DNA from: an uncultured Bacteroidota bacterium
GTDB taxonomy: Bacteria > Bacteroidota > Bacteroidia > Flavobacteriales > Flavobacteriaceae
Direction of reading: 5' to 3'
DNA length: 43,714 bases
NCBI GenBank assembly: GCA_902554655.1
Contig: CACDPE010000009.1
Location: 1-43,714, forward strand
A model generated the notes under the pieces. That model did no database searches. It was given only the letters and a program-made list of their open reading frames with translations, and was not told the DNA's origin. Of the stretch, positions 9,904-18,410 are shown piece by piece. The first letter of the stretch is position 1. Every line of letters starts with the position of its first letter. Both the position numbers and the translations under genes were made by a program.

Positions 9904-10251
9904 ATGAGTCATTACGAATCAGTCTTTATTCTTAACCCAGCTCTTTCCGAAGAGCAGGTTAATGACGTTATCAAAAAGTATGAAAAACTTTTAAAAGATA
10001 ATGATTGTACAATCGTAGATATTGAAAATTGGGGATTAAAAAAATTCGCTTACAAAATACAAAATAAATTAAGTGGATTTTACGCTTTGATTGATTTTGA
10101 ACATAATGGAGATTCAAACATTATCAATATTTATGAAACTGAGCTTAAAAGAGATGAGAGAGTAATGAGATTTCTTAATGTTAAATTAGACAAAGATGCT
10201 AATGACTGGGCTGTAAAAAGAAGAGGTAAACTTAAAAAAGAAAAAGCATAA
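9904..10251 (+). CDS. rpsF: 30S ribosomal protein S6
   Basis: S6 is a small-subunit protein that pairs with S18 on the platform of the 30S particle. The sequence begins [19 protein letters not shown] and has the typical [23 protein letters not shown] block and a basic tail ending KKEKA; 115 residues is normal. It is the first gene of the conserved S6-S18-L9 operon. Its TAA shares one base with the ATG of rpsR (TAATG), so translation is probably coupled. Confidence 0.97.
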   Translation: MSHYESVFILNPALSEEQVNDVIKKYEKLLKDNDCTIVDIENWGLKKFAYKIQNKLSGFYALIDFEHNGDSNIINIYETELKRDERVMRFLNVKLDKDANDWAVKRRGKLKKEKA

Positions 10252-10538
10252 TGGCAGAAATGGATTTAAATTCTAACCAGGGTGAAGTTAGATACTTAAC
10301 ACCACTTGATATTTCAACAAAGGGTAAAAAAAAGTATTGTAGATTTAAAAGATTAGGTATAAAGTATATTGATTACAAAGACCCTGACTATTTATTAAAA
10401 TTCATTAATGAGCAAGGAAAAATTTTACCTAGAAGATTAACAGGAACTTCGCTAAAATTTCAAAGAAAAGTCTCTATTGCTGTTAAAAGAGCTAGACATT
10501 TAGCTTTGCTTCCATATCAATCAGATTTATTAAAATAA
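10251..10538 (+). CDS. rpsR: 30S ribosomal protein S18
   Basis: S18 binds S6 and 16S rRNA in the platform of the small subunit. The conserved core is visible: [19 protein letters not shown], then [17 protein letters not shown] and [10 protein letters not shown]. At 95 residues, with an acidic N-terminal extension as in other Bacteroidota, it is complete. It overlaps rpsF by one base and is followed seven bases later by rplI. Confidence 0.97.
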   Translation: MAEMDLNSNQGEVRYLTPLDISTKGKKKYCRFKRLGIKYIDYKDPDYLLKFINEQGKILPRRLTGTSLKFQRKVSIAVKRARHLALLPYQSDLLK

Positions 10539-10545
10539 TTACTAA

Positions 10546-10995
10546 ATGGAATTAATTTTAAAAGAAGACGTTGAAAATTTAGGTTTTAAAGATGATCTAA
10601 TTGTTGTTAAAAATGGATATGGAAGAAACTTTTTAATACCTCAAGGTAAAGCAGTGCTTGCAACCTCGTCTGCAAAAAAGGTTTTAGCTGAAAAAATTAA
10701 ACAATCACAAAATAAACAGAAAGAAGCAATTTCAGAAGCTCAAAAAGTTGTTAAAAAACTTGAGAATTTAGAGCTAAAGATTTCTGCTAAATCACTCGAA
10801 AGCGATAAATTATTTGGATCAGTAACTAGTGCTGAAATTGCCAAAGAATTATCATCTAATGGCTTTCAGATTGAAAAAAAGTTTATTCAGTTATCTTCAA
10901 ATATTAAAAAAACAGGCACCTATAGCGCTAAAATTAGACTCCATAGAGAGGTTTATTTTAACCTAAATTTCGAGGTGATCAGATCTACTAAATAA
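10546..10995 (+). CDS. rplI: 50S ribosomal protein L9
   Basis: L9 binds 23S rRNA near the L1 stalk and helps hold the reading frame. The N-terminal rRNA-binding motif is recognisable (MELILKEDVENLGFKDD, VKNGYGRNFLIPQGKAV), followed by the long linking helix rich in Lys and Gln (about 45-75) and the C-terminal domain with KLFGSVTSAEIA. The 149-residue length is normal. It is the last gene of the rpsF-rpsR-rplI operon; no hairpin terminator follows. Confidence 0.97.
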   Translation: MELILKEDVENLGFKDDLIVVKNGYGRNFLIPQGKAVLATSSAKKVLAEKIKQSQNKQKEAISEAQKVVKKLENLELKISAKSLESDKLFGSVTSAEIAKELSSNGFQIEKKFIQLSSNIKKTGTYSAKIRLHREVYFNLNFEVIRSTK

Positions 10996-11023
10996 TTTTA
11001 TTTTTTTAGAGTTTCAATTTATT

Positions 11024-11031
11024 TAACTTTG
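11024..11031 (+). promoter_or_regulatory. -7 promoter box of hisS, close to the start codon
   Basis: TAACTTTG matches TAnnTTTG and ends only five bases before the hisS ATG at 11037, which would place the transcription start at or next to the A of the start codon. The -33 element is weak. Confidence 0.55.
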
Positions 11032-11036
11032 ACTAT

Positions 11037-12398
11037 ATGTCAATAAAACCTACAATTCCCAAAGGAACTAGGGACTATCATCCAGAAATAGTTTTAAAAA
11101 GAAATTATATTATAGATGTAATCAGAGATGTCTTTACAAAATATGGATATTTAGAGATACAAACTCCTTCTTTCGAAAAAAGAGAAACGTTAGCAGGTAA
11201 ATATGGTAATGAAGGTGATAGATTAATTTTTAATATTTTAAATTCTGGAGAAAAGGTAAGAAAAGCAGATCTTAAGGCTCTTAATGATAATAAAACAACT
11301 GAGTTTATAAATTCAATTTCAGATAAAGCCTTAAGATATGACCTTACAGTTCCATTAGCTAGATATGTTTCACAACATCAGAATGAAATAAAATTTCCAT
11401 TTAAAAGATTTCAAATACAAAATGTTTGGAGAGCTGATAGACCTCAGAAGGGAAGGTATCAAGAGTTTACTCAGTGCGATGCTGATGTTATAGGATCAGA
11501 TTCATCCTATTTAGAATACGAAATGATTCAAATGTATTTTAATGTTTTTAAAAATCTTGGCTTTCAAAAAATTCAAATAAAAGTAAACCACAGAGAAATT
11601 TTATCATCTATTTGTAGAAAGATTGAATTAAATAATAATTTCAATGATTTTGTAACCATTCTTGACAAGTTAAATAAAATAGGTTCTGAAAAAGTTATTT
11701 ATGAACTTAAAGATAAATTAGGTTTAAAAGATAAATTTCACCCATTGTTAAATCAAATTTTTGAATCTAGAAATAGCAGCCAGGCTTTATCTTTAATAAA
11801 TGAACAATTTATAGATAATGATAATTCAAAAAAGGCATATGAGGAATTAAAGAATCTTTTTGATTTAACATTGAATAATAAATCAGATGTTTTATTAGAT
11901 TTAACTCTTGCAAGAGGACTTGATTATTACACCGGTATTATCTTTGAAGTTGTTTCACTAACTAACTCTGAAATTGGTTCAATTGGAGGTGGAGGTAGGT
12001 ACAAAAATTTAACCGAAAGATTTAATGCAAATAATTTGTCTGGAATTGGTATATCATTTGGACTAGAAAGGGTATATCATTTAATGGATGATAATAAATT
12101 ATTTCCTGAAGAAATTAAATCACCAAATGATATTTTAGTAGTAAATTTTGGAGACGAATTTATTCACGATATTTCTTATGTAGTTAGTCAGTTAAGAACA
12201 TTAAGAAATGTATCAGTTTATCCTGACTTTGTAAAGTTATCTAAGCAATTTACATACGCAGATAAAAATAAATATAGTTACGTATTGATTTATGGTAAAG
12301 AAGAAGCTCAAGAGAAGGTAATTAAAATAAAAAATTTAAAAACAGGAGATGAAAATAAACATAATCTTGATGATTCTATAAAGAATTACAAGTTCTAG
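11037..12398 (+). CDS. hisS: Histidyl-tRNA synthetase
   Basis: It charges tRNA-His with histidine as a class II synthetase homodimer. The start MSIKPTIPKGTRDYHPE is typical. Motif 2 appears as FKRFQIQNVWRADRPQKGRYQEFTQCDADVIG around residues 120-150, and the histidine-specific loop as LARGLDYYTGIIFEV near 295-310. The motif 3 region is GGGGRYKNL and GIGISFGLERV, followed by a C-terminal anticodon-binding domain. The length of 453 is normal for Bacteroidota. The stop codon at 12396-12398 directly abuts the 3' end of the converging tRNA-Met gene. Confidence 0.97.
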   Translation: MSIKPTIPKGTRDYHPEIVLKRNYIIDVIRDVFTKYGYLEIQTPSFEKRETLAGKYGNEGDRLIFNILNSGEKVRKADLKALNDNKTTEFINSISDKALRYDLTVPLARYVSQHQNEIKFPFKRFQIQNVWRADRPQKGRYQEFTQCDADVIGSDSSYLEYEMIQMYFNVFKNLGFQKIQIKVNHREILSSICRKIELNNNFNDFVTILDKLNKIGSEKVIYELKDKLGLKDKFHPLLNQIFESRNSSQALSLINEQFIDNDNSKKAYEELKNLFDLTLNNKSDVLLDLTLARGLDYYTGIIFEVVSLTNSEIGSIGGGGRYKNLTERFNANNLSGIGISFGLERVYHLMDDNKLFPEEIKSPNDILVVNFGDEFIHDISYVVSQLRTLRNVSVYPDFVKLSKQFTYADKNKYSYVLIYGKEEAQEKVIKIKNLKTGDENKHNLDDSIKNYKF

Positions 12399-12472
12399 TA
12401 GCGAGGGGGAGACTTGAACTCCCGACCTCCGGGTTATGAATCCGACGCTCTGACCACCTGAGCTACCTCGCC
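12399..12472 (-). tRNA. tRNA-Met (CAT), probably elongator
   Basis: A 74-base cloverleaf on the minus strand: acceptor GGCGAGG pairing with CCTCGCT (first pair G-U), D arm AGCTCAGGTGGTCAGAGC, anticodon loop TTCATAA with anticodon CAT at 12436-12438, T arm GGGAGTTCAAGTCTCCC, discriminator A. The bottom pair of the anticodon stem is A-C. CCA is not encoded. The paired first base pair argues against initiator tRNA. A CAT anticodon could also be lysidine-modified tRNA-Ile, but the body looks like elongator Met. Confidence 0.88.
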
Positions 12473-12481
12473 AATTAGGCC

Positions 12482-12512
12482 CAAATATATAAACAATATA
12501 GGTAGGTACAAA
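12482..12512 (-). promoter_or_regulatory. Promoter of tRNA-Met
   Basis: On the minus strand TTTG (12509-12512) is followed after 19 bases by TATATTTG (12482-12489), a near-perfect Bacteroidota promoter. The tRNA begins nine bases past the box. Confidence 0.8.
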
Positions 12513-12575
12513 CTGAGTTTAAAAAAAAAAAAAATAATTCTTTTTAACATCAATTTTAATATATATATTGGCAAA

Positions 12576-12959
12576 ATGTCTGATAAAGTAAAATATGAAT
12601 TAGAGTTTCCTATACACGCTTCCCCAAACATGTTGTATCAGTACATATCATCGGCTTCTAACCTTTCAGAGTGGTTCGCAGATAATGTTAATTCAAGAGG
12701 GAAAGTCTTTTCCTTTTTTTGGGATGGTTCTGAAGAAAAAGCAGAATTAATTTCATCAAAAAATAATGCTTTTGTTAAGTTTAGATGGCTTGATAATGAA
12801 GATGATTCCTTTTTTGAAATTAAAATTACAGTCGATGAAATCACTAAGGATGTTTCATTAATAGTAACTGATTTTGCTGATGAAGATGAGGTTGAAGAAT
12901 CTAAAATGCTGTGGGATAGCCAAATATCGGATTTAAAAAGTGTTATTGGTTCTTCTTGA
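12576..12959 (+). CDS. START-like domain protein (SRPBCC superfamily)
   Basis: This 127-residue acidic protein begins with ATG and reads MSDKVKYELEFPIHASPNML, then SSASNLSEWFADNV, FFWDGSEEKAEL and VKFRWLDNED. This pattern is that of the small START-like or AHSA1-like proteins found next to an aminotransferase IV gene and yqgE across Bacteroidota. The fold has a hydrophobic ligand cavity; the ligand and role are unknown. The aminotransferase gene starts nine bases after its stop, so the two are probably one transcript. A 14-base A run (12521-12534) lies in the intergenic region upstream. Confidence 0.82.
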   Translation: MSDKVKYELEFPIHASPNMLYQYISSASNLSEWFADNVNSRGKVFSFFWDGSEEKAELISSKNNAFVKFRWLDNEDDSFFEIKITVDEITKDVSLIVTDFADEDEVEESKMLWDSQISDLKSVIGSS

Positions 12960-12968
12960 TAACTTCCT

Positions 12969-13802
12969 ATGATTAATTTTAATGGTAATATTGTAAATGA
13001 AAGTAATCAACTTTCTAATAACAGAGGATTTCTATTTGGAGATGCTGTTTTTGAAACTTTAAGAGTTGTATCTAATTATATTCCTTTTTGGGAAGATCAC
13101 TATTTTAGGTTAATGGCATCAATGAGGGTTTTAAGATTTAGCATACCTGATTCTTTTTCCCCTGAATTTTTAAAAAATGAAATATTACATTTACATAGTA
13201 AAAGTAATTCAGGTTTAAATTCTAGAATTAGGATCACAGTTTATAGGAACTCAGCTGGAAGGTATAAACCAATTACTAACGATATTGGTTATATTATAAA
13301 TATTGATAGGATTGAAGATTCAAAATACTTAATTAAAAAAAAAGAAGTTAAAGTAGATCTTTATAAAGACTTCTTTATTAGTAATCAATTAGTTCATTCA
13401 ATTAAATCAAACAACAAGTCTATCAATGTACTAGCATCAATATATGCAAGTGAAAATGATTTAGATAATTGTATTCTTCTTAATGATAGAAAAATGATTT
13501 GTGAATTTATTAATGGAAATTTATTTTACATAAAAAATGAAAAAATTTACACACCTGATTTGAAATCAGGATGTTTAAATGGTGTTTTGAGAAAAAACTT
13601 AATTAATATCATAAAATCTAATGGATTAGTTATTGAAGAATCACAAATTTCTCCATTTGATCTTGTAAGTGCTGATGAGTTATTTATGACTAATGTAATC
13701 CAAGGAATTCTTCCTGTAACTAATTATAGAAAAAAAACATATATCAATAAAACAGCCATAATCCTGAATAATTTACTTAATGATTCTATTAATTATAATT
13801 AG
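12969..13802 (+). CDS. Class IV aminotransferase (PabC/IlvE-like)
   Basis: This is a PLP enzyme of fold type IV, the group of branched-chain aminotransferases, D-amino-acid aminotransferase and 4-amino-4-deoxychorismate lyase. Features seen: NRGFLFGDAVFETLRV near residues 18-33, HYFRLMASMRVLRF near 44-57, a candidate PLP lysine at about 150 in SNNKSINVLASIYA, and the cofactor-phosphate region CEFINGNLFYIKN. The 277-residue length fits. A lyase role in folate synthesis is possible but cannot be told from a transaminase by sequence reading alone. Its last 14 bases overlap the converging yqgE gene. Confidence 0.8.
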   Translation: MINFNGNIVNESNQLSNNRGFLFGDAVFETLRVVSNYIPFWEDHYFRLMASMRVLRFSIPDSFSPEFLKNEILHLHSKSNSGLNSRIRITVYRNSAGRYKPITNDIGYIINIDRIEDSKYLIKKKEVKVDLYKDFFISNQLVHSIKSNNKSINVLASIYASENDLDNCILLNDRKMICEFINGNLFYIKNEKIYTPDLKSGCLNGVLRKNLINIIKSNGLVIEESQISPFDLVSADELFMTNVIQGILPVTNYRKKTYINKTAIILNNLLNDSINYN

Positions 13803-14334
13803 GATTTTCAGGGCTGTTAGACCATAATTTATAGTAATTTCCAAATTTTTCAATATTATTTTTCCATAATAATTTTTCAAAACCAAAAATTTCCTTTGTG
13901 GTGTAAGCTTCGGTTATTAGCCAAGATTTTTCATAAATTTCATTTTCCAGTTGAGTTTCATCCCATCCTGAATATCCAACAAAAAATTTTATTTCTTTTG
14001 GATTAATTTTCTTATCTCTTATTAGTTCTACAGCTTTTTCAAATTCATTTCCCCAAAATATTTCATTTGTAATCTTTGTGCTTTTTTCAAATAACTTTGT
14101 CTTTTTATGAATAAAGTGTATTGTATCTATCATGACAGGTCCACCTTTATAAATTGGGATATTTAATTCCCTACTTCCTGAATTTATTTCAGATAATAGG
14201 TAGTTTGATTTTTTATTTAATATAAATCCAATAGTTCCCTCATTATCATTTTTTACAATTAAAATAACTGCCTTGTTAAATTCTAAATCATTAACAAGTG
14301 TATAGTTTGATATTAAAATTTTACCCTTATACAA
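13789..14334 (-). CDS. yqgE: YqgE/AlgH family protein (UPF0301)
   Basis: This 181-residue protein has the family landmarks KGKILISNYTL, NDNEGTIGFILNKKSNY, YKGGPV, and FVGYSGWDETQLENEI in the second half. The family has a compact alpha/beta fold and no firmly known biochemical function; AlgH was linked to alginate regulation in Pseudomonas. The start is TTG at 14332-14334, immediately after the TGA of fmt (TGATTG), with no in-frame ATG close by. It overlaps the converging aminotransferase gene at its 3' end. Confidence 0.9.
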   Translation of the reverse strand: MYKGKILISNYTLVNDLEFNKAVILIVKNDNEGTIGFILNKKSNYLLSEINSGSRELNIPIYKGGPVMIDTIHFIHKKTKLFEKSTKITNEIFWGNEFEKAVELIRDKKINPKEIKFFVGYSGWDETQLENEIYEKSWLITEAYTTKEIFGFEKLLWKNNIEKFGNYYKLWSNSPENPNYN

Positions 14335-15279
14335 TCAAATAAATTTTATTTCACTTTTGCAATTTCCGTTTAAATAATCACTACCACTAATAGATTTTTT
14401 TCCTTCAATTTTAAGTTGCTTTATTTCAATAGTTCCCTCTTTTGTGATTATTGAAAGTTTTTTTGGTTCCTTTGATGATATTTTTCCTATATCTTTTTCT
14501 TTAGTTGAGGTACCCATACTTACATCGTATATTAAAACTCTTTTATTTGTTTTATTTTCAATAGTCCAAGCGCATGGATAAGGAGATAAACCTCTAACGA
14601 AATTATATATATTAATTGCTGAATCATTCCAATCTACTCTAGTATTTTCTTTATTAAGCTTTGGAGCTAGAAGTAAATTTTTTATTGTTTGTTGTTTTTG
14701 TTTTGTAATGTTTTCTTCACCTACTAATTCAATAGTTTTAATTATAAATTTATAACTCATTTTTTTTAGTTTATTATAAAGTGACTCAAAATTATCGTGT
14801 TCATAAATTGCTAATTTTTCTTGTAGTATTATATCTCCTGAATCAATTTTTTCATTTATAAAAAAACTTGTTAGCCCTGTCTCCTTTAAACCATTAATTA
14901 AAGCCCAATTAATGGGTGCAGCTCCTCTTAAATTAGGTAAAAGCGATGCATGTATATTGATTGTCCCCAATTTTGGAATTTCCCAAATTTTTTTTGGTAA
15001 GAATTTAAATGCAACAACAACAAATAAATCAGCTTGATATTGTTTCAATTCTGTGATAAATTTCTCATCATTTAGAGATTCAGGTTGAAGTAGTTTTAAA
15101 TCACTTTCAAGTGAATATTTTTTTACTTCACTTAAATTTATTCTCATCCCTCTTCCAGATTTTTTATCAGAGGAAGTAACTACGCAAAGTAATTCATGGT
15201 ATGAATTATAAAGTGAATCTAAACTTTCGATTGCAAAATCTGGAGTACCAAAGAAAATTATTTTAAGCCCCTTTTTCAT
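14335..15279 (-). CDS. fmt: Methionyl-tRNA formyltransferase
   Basis: It transfers a formyl group from 10-formyl-THF to Met-tRNA(fMet) to make the initiator tRNA. The N-terminal catalytic domain starts KIIFFGTPDFAIESLDSL and contains the signature NIHASLLPNLRGAAPINWAL near residue 107, with the catalytic Asp in KIDSGDIILQ. The C-terminal domain has GLSPYPCAW. The length of 314 is normal. It overlaps the upstream NadR-like ATPase gene by 17 bp and abuts yqgE downstream, indicating an operon of three. Confidence 0.96.
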   Translation of the reverse strand: MKKGLKIIFFGTPDFAIESLDSLYNSYHELLCVVTSSDKKSGRGMRINLSEVKKYSLESDLKLLQPESLNDEKFITELKQYQADLFVVVAFKFLPKKIWEIPKLGTINIHASLLPNLRGAAPINWALINGLKETGLTSFFINEKIDSGDIILQEKLAIYEHDNFESLYNKLKKMSYKFIIKTIELVGEENITKQKQQTIKNLLLAPKLNKENTRVDWNDSAINIYNFVRGLSPYPCAWTIENKTNKRVLIYDVSMGTSTKEKDIGKISSKEPKKLSIITKEGTIEIKQLKIEGKKSISGSDYLNGNCKSEIKFI

Positions 15280-15805
15280 TTATAGTAAATCTTTTGACAA
15301 ATTTAATTCTTTCCTTGATATTTGAATTTGGGATATCTATTAAATCAAAATCAAAATTTTTATAGGTCTTTAGTAATGATTTATGAATATTTATACATTC
15401 ATCAAAGGTTTCATATCTTTCAGAATCATTCACATATATATCTTTCCACGGCTTCAAAATAAAAATATGATCATAAGATATTTCTCTCGACTTATTAATA
15501 AGATCTTTAGGAATTTCAATTTTTTTAAAATCTAAGTATGCTAACACATCAATCGGCCCTCTGTCATAAACTATACAGTTGAAAGTATCAACCTCCTGCT
15601 CATATTGTTTAAACCTCAATTTAAATAATTCCTTACTGAACTCTAGCGGGTTATTTAGAAAGTATTGCTCAATACCTTCATTCCTCATTCTTTGGGTAAG
15701 CTCTCTTGAGATCTCATCAAAGCAATAAAAACCATGTCTTTTAAGTTCAGACACCAGAGATGTTTTACCTGTGGAGGGTCCACCAGTAATTAAAATCTTT
15801 TTCAT
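15263..15805 (-). CDS. NadR-like AAA/P-loop ATPase
   Basis: This P-loop protein (180 residues from the ATG at 15803-15805; a TTG directly before it is a less likely start) has Walker A GGPSTGKTS at 8-16. It also has the CFDEISRELTQRM block, the YDRGPIDVLAYLD block near residue 83, and LKPWKDIYVNDSERYETFDE. These match the AAA_28 or NadR-kinase-like family of small ATPases, which may phosphorylate a nucleoside or cofactor precursor. The substrate is not known. It is first in the operon with fmt and yqgE. Confidence 0.8.
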   Translation of the reverse strand: MKKILITGGPSTGKTSLVSELKRHGFYCFDEISRELTQRMRNEGIEQYFLNNPLEFSKELFKLRFKQYEQEVDTFNCIVYDRGPIDVLAYLDFKKIEIPKDLINKSREISYDHIFILKPWKDIYVNDSERYETFDECINIHKSLLKTYKNFDFDLIDIPNSNIKERIKFVKRFTINEKGA

Positions 15806-15845
15806 CAAATTTTATTGTCTGTAATATAAAAATATAATTTGTCAT

Positions 15846-15853
15846 TATATTTG
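15846..15853 (+). promoter_or_regulatory. -7 promoter box of the DUF493 gene
   Basis: TATATTTG, a perfect TAnnTTTG match, ends six bases before the ATG at 15860. This box supports the ATG over the upstream in-frame TTG at 15839, which would lie outside the transcript. Confidence 0.6.
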
Positions 15854-15859
15854 AATTCC

Positions 15860-16144
15860 ATGTCAAAAAAAAGCGATTCTTTCTACGATAATCTTGAAAC
15901 TAAATTAAACGAAACTCATAATTGGCCAACTGATTATGTTTTTAAATTTATAGTAAAAAATAAGGCCAAAAAGATTAATCAAGTAGAACTAGAATTTAAA
16001 AAATTCAAAACAAAAATATCAAGGAAAATTTCATCAAAAAATACTTATGTAAGTTTGACAATTATTGTAAAATTAAGTTCAGCTGATCAAGTAATTAAAA
16101 AGTATAAAGATGTCTCTAAAATTGATGGAATAATTTCTTTGTAG
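15860..16144 (+). CDS. DUF493 family protein (YbeD-like)
   Basis: This 94-residue protein starts MSKKSDSFYDNLETKLNETH and has the family core WPTDYVFKFIVKN with the C-terminal VSLTIIVKLSSADQVIKKYKDVSKIDGII. DUF493 proteins share an ACT-like ferredoxin fold; E. coli YbeD sits beside the lipoate ligase gene, but no molecular function is proven. An in-frame TTG 21 bases upstream could extend it by seven residues, but a promoter box lies between. DUF4290 follows 36 bases downstream. Confidence 0.82.
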   Translation: MSKKSDSFYDNLETKLNETHNWPTDYVFKFIVKNKAKKINQVELEFKKFKTKISRKISSKNTYVSLTIIVKLSSADQVIKKYKDVSKIDGIISL

Positions 16145-16180
16145 GAAAAAAATATTTAATTTTAAACAAAAACATAAATT

Positions 16181-16819
16181 TTGATAGAAAACTTAGAATA
16201 CAATAGTGATAGGGAAGATCTAATAATTCCTGAATATGGTCGACATATACATAAAATGGTTAATCAAGCAATTGAATGTAATAATAAATTGGAAAGAAAT
16301 AATATGGCTAAAGCTATTATTGGCGTGATGGGTAATTTAAATCCTCATTTACGTGATGTGCCTGACTTTCAACATAAACTTTGGGATCAATTGTTTATTA
16401 TGTCTCAGTTTCAACTTGATGTAGATTCACCTTATCCAAAACCCTCAAAAGAAATTTTTGAACAAAAACCAGAAAAATTAAATTATCCTCAAAATCATCC
16501 AAAATATAGGTTTTACGGGAACAACATAAAAAAAATGATTGATGTTGCTGTGAGTTGGGAAGATGGAGAAATGAAATCACAATTAGTTTATGTTATAGCT
16601 AACCACATGAAAAAATGTTTTCTTAACTGGAATAAAGATACTGTTGAGGATTCTGTTATATATGAGCATCTGTTTGAGCTCTCCAACGGTAAGATATCCC
16701 TAGATTCATCAAGCCCTGCATTATCTGATTCAAAGGATTTGATTTCTGTTTCACATAGAAAAAATTCTAAGTCTGGTAAAAAAGGTAAAAAACCATATAG
16801 AAATTATAAAAGAAAATAA
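16181..16819 (+). CDS. DUF4290 family protein
   Basis: This is a Bacteroidota-specific family of unknown function, recognised from LEYNSDREDLIIPEYGRHIHKMV at the N-terminus, then MGNLNPHLRDVPDFQHKLWDQLF, YPKPSKEIF and MKKCFLNWNKDTV. The 212-residue protein ends in a Lys/Arg/Ser-rich tail (KSGKKGKKPYRNYKRK) that could bind nucleic acid or a membrane; that is a guess from charge. The start is TTG at 16181, a few residues before the conserved block. Its TAA directly precedes the murA ATG, a pairing often seen in flavobacteria, which hints at a link to the cell wall. Confidence 0.85.
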   Translation: MIENLEYNSDREDLIIPEYGRHIHKMVNQAIECNNKLERNNMAKAIIGVMGNLNPHLRDVPDFQHKLWDQLFIMSQFQLDVDSPYPKPSKEIFEQKPEKLNYPQNHPKYRFYGNNIKKMIDVAVSWEDGEMKSQLVYVIANHMKKCFLNWNKDTVEDSVIYEHLFELSNGKISLDSSSPALSDSKDLISVSHRKNSKSGKKGKKPYRNYKRK

Positions 16820-18133
16820 ATGAATTCTTTCAAAGTAGAAGGAAGTATAAAGCTAAGTGGTGATATAACTCCTCAAGGTGCAAAAAATGAGGCTCTCCAG
16901 GTCCTATGCGCTGTTTTATTAACAAAGGAGGAAGTTATAATCGAAAATGTTCCAGAAATAATTGATGTATTAAGACTTATTGACCTTTTAAAATATATTG
17001 GTGTTGAGGTCAATAAACTGACTAAGAATAAATATTCTTTTAAATCTCATTCAATAGATCTAGATAAGTTAAATTCTGACTTATATAATGATAAAGCCAA
17101 GGGTCTAAGAGGTTCAATTATGATTATTGGACCATTGTTATCAAGATTTGGTAAAGCATCGATTCCAAAGCCAGGAGGCGATAAGATAGGTCGAAGAAGA
17201 TTAGACACACATTTTGATGGATTTATTAAGCTAGGTGCAAAATTTAATTATGACAGTCAGAATTACATTTATAATGTTGATGCGTCTTCATTGAAAGGAA
17301 ACAATATTCTTTTAGATCAGCCCTCTGTCACTGGGACTGCTAATCTTATAATGGCATCTTCTTTAGCAGACGGTGAAACTGTAATTTATAATGCTGCATG
17401 TGAACCATATATCCAACAATTGTGTATCATGATAAATAATATGGGTGGTAAAATATCAGGAATTGGTTCAAATTTATTGAAAATTAGTGGTGTTGATTCC
17501 CTTGGAGGATGTAAACATTTAATTGAACCAGATATTATTGAAATTGGAAGTTGGATTGGACTCGCTGCATTAACCCAAAGTGAAATAACCATTAAAGGTG
17601 TTAATTTCAAGTATTTAGAACAGATTCTTAATGTTTTTTCTAAACTTGGTTTATCATTCGAAACATCAGGAAATGATTTAAAAATACCTGCTCATACTAG
17701 TGGTTATGAAATACAAAATTATATTGATGGTAGTATATTAACTATTTCAGATGGGCCATGGCCATTGTTTACACCAGATTTATTAAGTATTGTTCTTGTT
17801 GTAGCAACTCAAGCTAGAGGAAGTGTTCTTATTCACCAAAAAATGTTCGAGAGTAGATTGTTCTTTGTTGATAAGCTAATAGATATGGGCGCAAAGATAA
17901 TTTTATGTGATCCACATAGAGCTACTGTAATTGGTCATGATTTTAAATCAAAATTAAAATCTACGACGATGACCTCCCCTGACATAAGAGCTGGAATATC
18001 ACTTTTAATTGCTGCTCTTTCTGCAAAAGGCACTAGTATAATTTATAATATTGAACAAATTGACAGAGGTTATGAAGATATAGATTTACGTTTAATTAAT
18101 ATTGGTGCTAAAATTGAACGTATTAAAAATTAA
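16820..18133 (+). CDS. murA: UDP-N-acetylglucosamine 1-carboxyvinyltransferase
   Basis: It performs the first committed step of peptidoglycan synthesis, adding enolpyruvate from PEP to UDP-GlcNAc. It has the EPSP-synthase-type double fold, with AKNEAL (K22, N23) at the N-terminus, GLRGSIMIIGPLLSRFGKA near 95, and C-terminal TSPDIRAGISLLIAAL. The active-site loop reads PGGDKIGRRRLDTH: residue 121 is Asp (codon at 17180-17182) where E. coli has Cys115, the residue alkylated by fosfomycin. The length of 437 is normal. The ATG follows the DUF4290 stop with no gap. It converges on the TIGR03643 gene with one base between. Confidence 0.97.
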   Translation: MNSFKVEGSIKLSGDITPQGAKNEALQVLCAVLLTKEEVIIENVPEIIDVLRLIDLLKYIGVEVNKLTKNKYSFKSHSIDLDKLNSDLYNDKAKGLRGSIMIIGPLLSRFGKASIPKPGGDKIGRRRLDTHFDGFIKLGAKFNYDSQNYIYNVDASSLKGNNILLDQPSVTGTANLIMASSLADGETVIYNAACEPYIQQLCIMINNMGGKISGIGSNLLKISGVDSLGGCKHLIEPDIIEIGSWIGLAALTQSEITIKGVNFKYLEQILNVFSKLGLSFETSGNDLKIPAHTSGYEIQNYIDGSILTISDGPWPLFTPDLLSIVLVVATQARGSVLIHQKMFESRLFFVDKLIDMGAKIILCDPHRATVIGHDFKSKLKSTTMTSPDIRAGISLLIAALSAKGTSIIYNIEQIDRGYEDIDLRLINIGAKIERIKN

Positions 18134-18134
18134 A

Positions 18135-18410
18135 TTAACGTTTACTTATTTTATTTCCTGTAATATGCCTTTGCATTTTACATTTAAACCTTGGTGTAAA
18201 ACCTTTGGGATAATGTATCAAATTTTTGTGTTTAGTTTTTCTACCTTGAACCCTCTTTCTCCATAGCTTAAAACTAGATGATTTGAGATTATTTCTCATA
18301 AGCTTAATAACATCTCCTTCATTTATTCCAAATTGTAATAATATTGCATCAAAAGGAGTTCTATCTTCCCATGCCATTTCAATAATTCTATCTAAATCTC
18401 TTTGATTCAT
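18135..18410 (-). CDS. TIGR03643 family small basic protein
   Basis: This 91-residue, Lys/Arg-rich protein has an N-terminal helical part (LDRIIEMAWEDRTPFDAILLQFGINEGDVIKLMR) resembling a helix-turn-helix. A basic part follows with SSFKLWRKRVQGRKTKH and TPRFKCKMQRHITG. It matches my memory of the TIGR03643 family, often encoded beside photolyase genes. Its role is unknown; DNA binding is plausible from charge and the helical half. It is the last gene of the photolyase cluster and its start overlaps the previous stop by one base. Confidence 0.78.
   Translation of the reverse strand: MNQRDLDRIIEMAWEDRTPFDAILLQFGINEGDVIKLMRNNLKSSSFKLWRKRVQGRKTKHKNLIHYPKGFTPRFKCKMQRHITGNKISKR

Noticed and set aside
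12521-12534. Run of 14 A as a possible phase-variable tract
   Set aside because: It is in a divergent intergenic region, outside the promoter boxes I can identify; similar A/T runs are expected at this base composition.
12434-12631. Minus-strand frame running through tRNA-Met and the START-like gene's 5' end
   Set aside because: It translates a tRNA gene and part of a real gene on the other strand.
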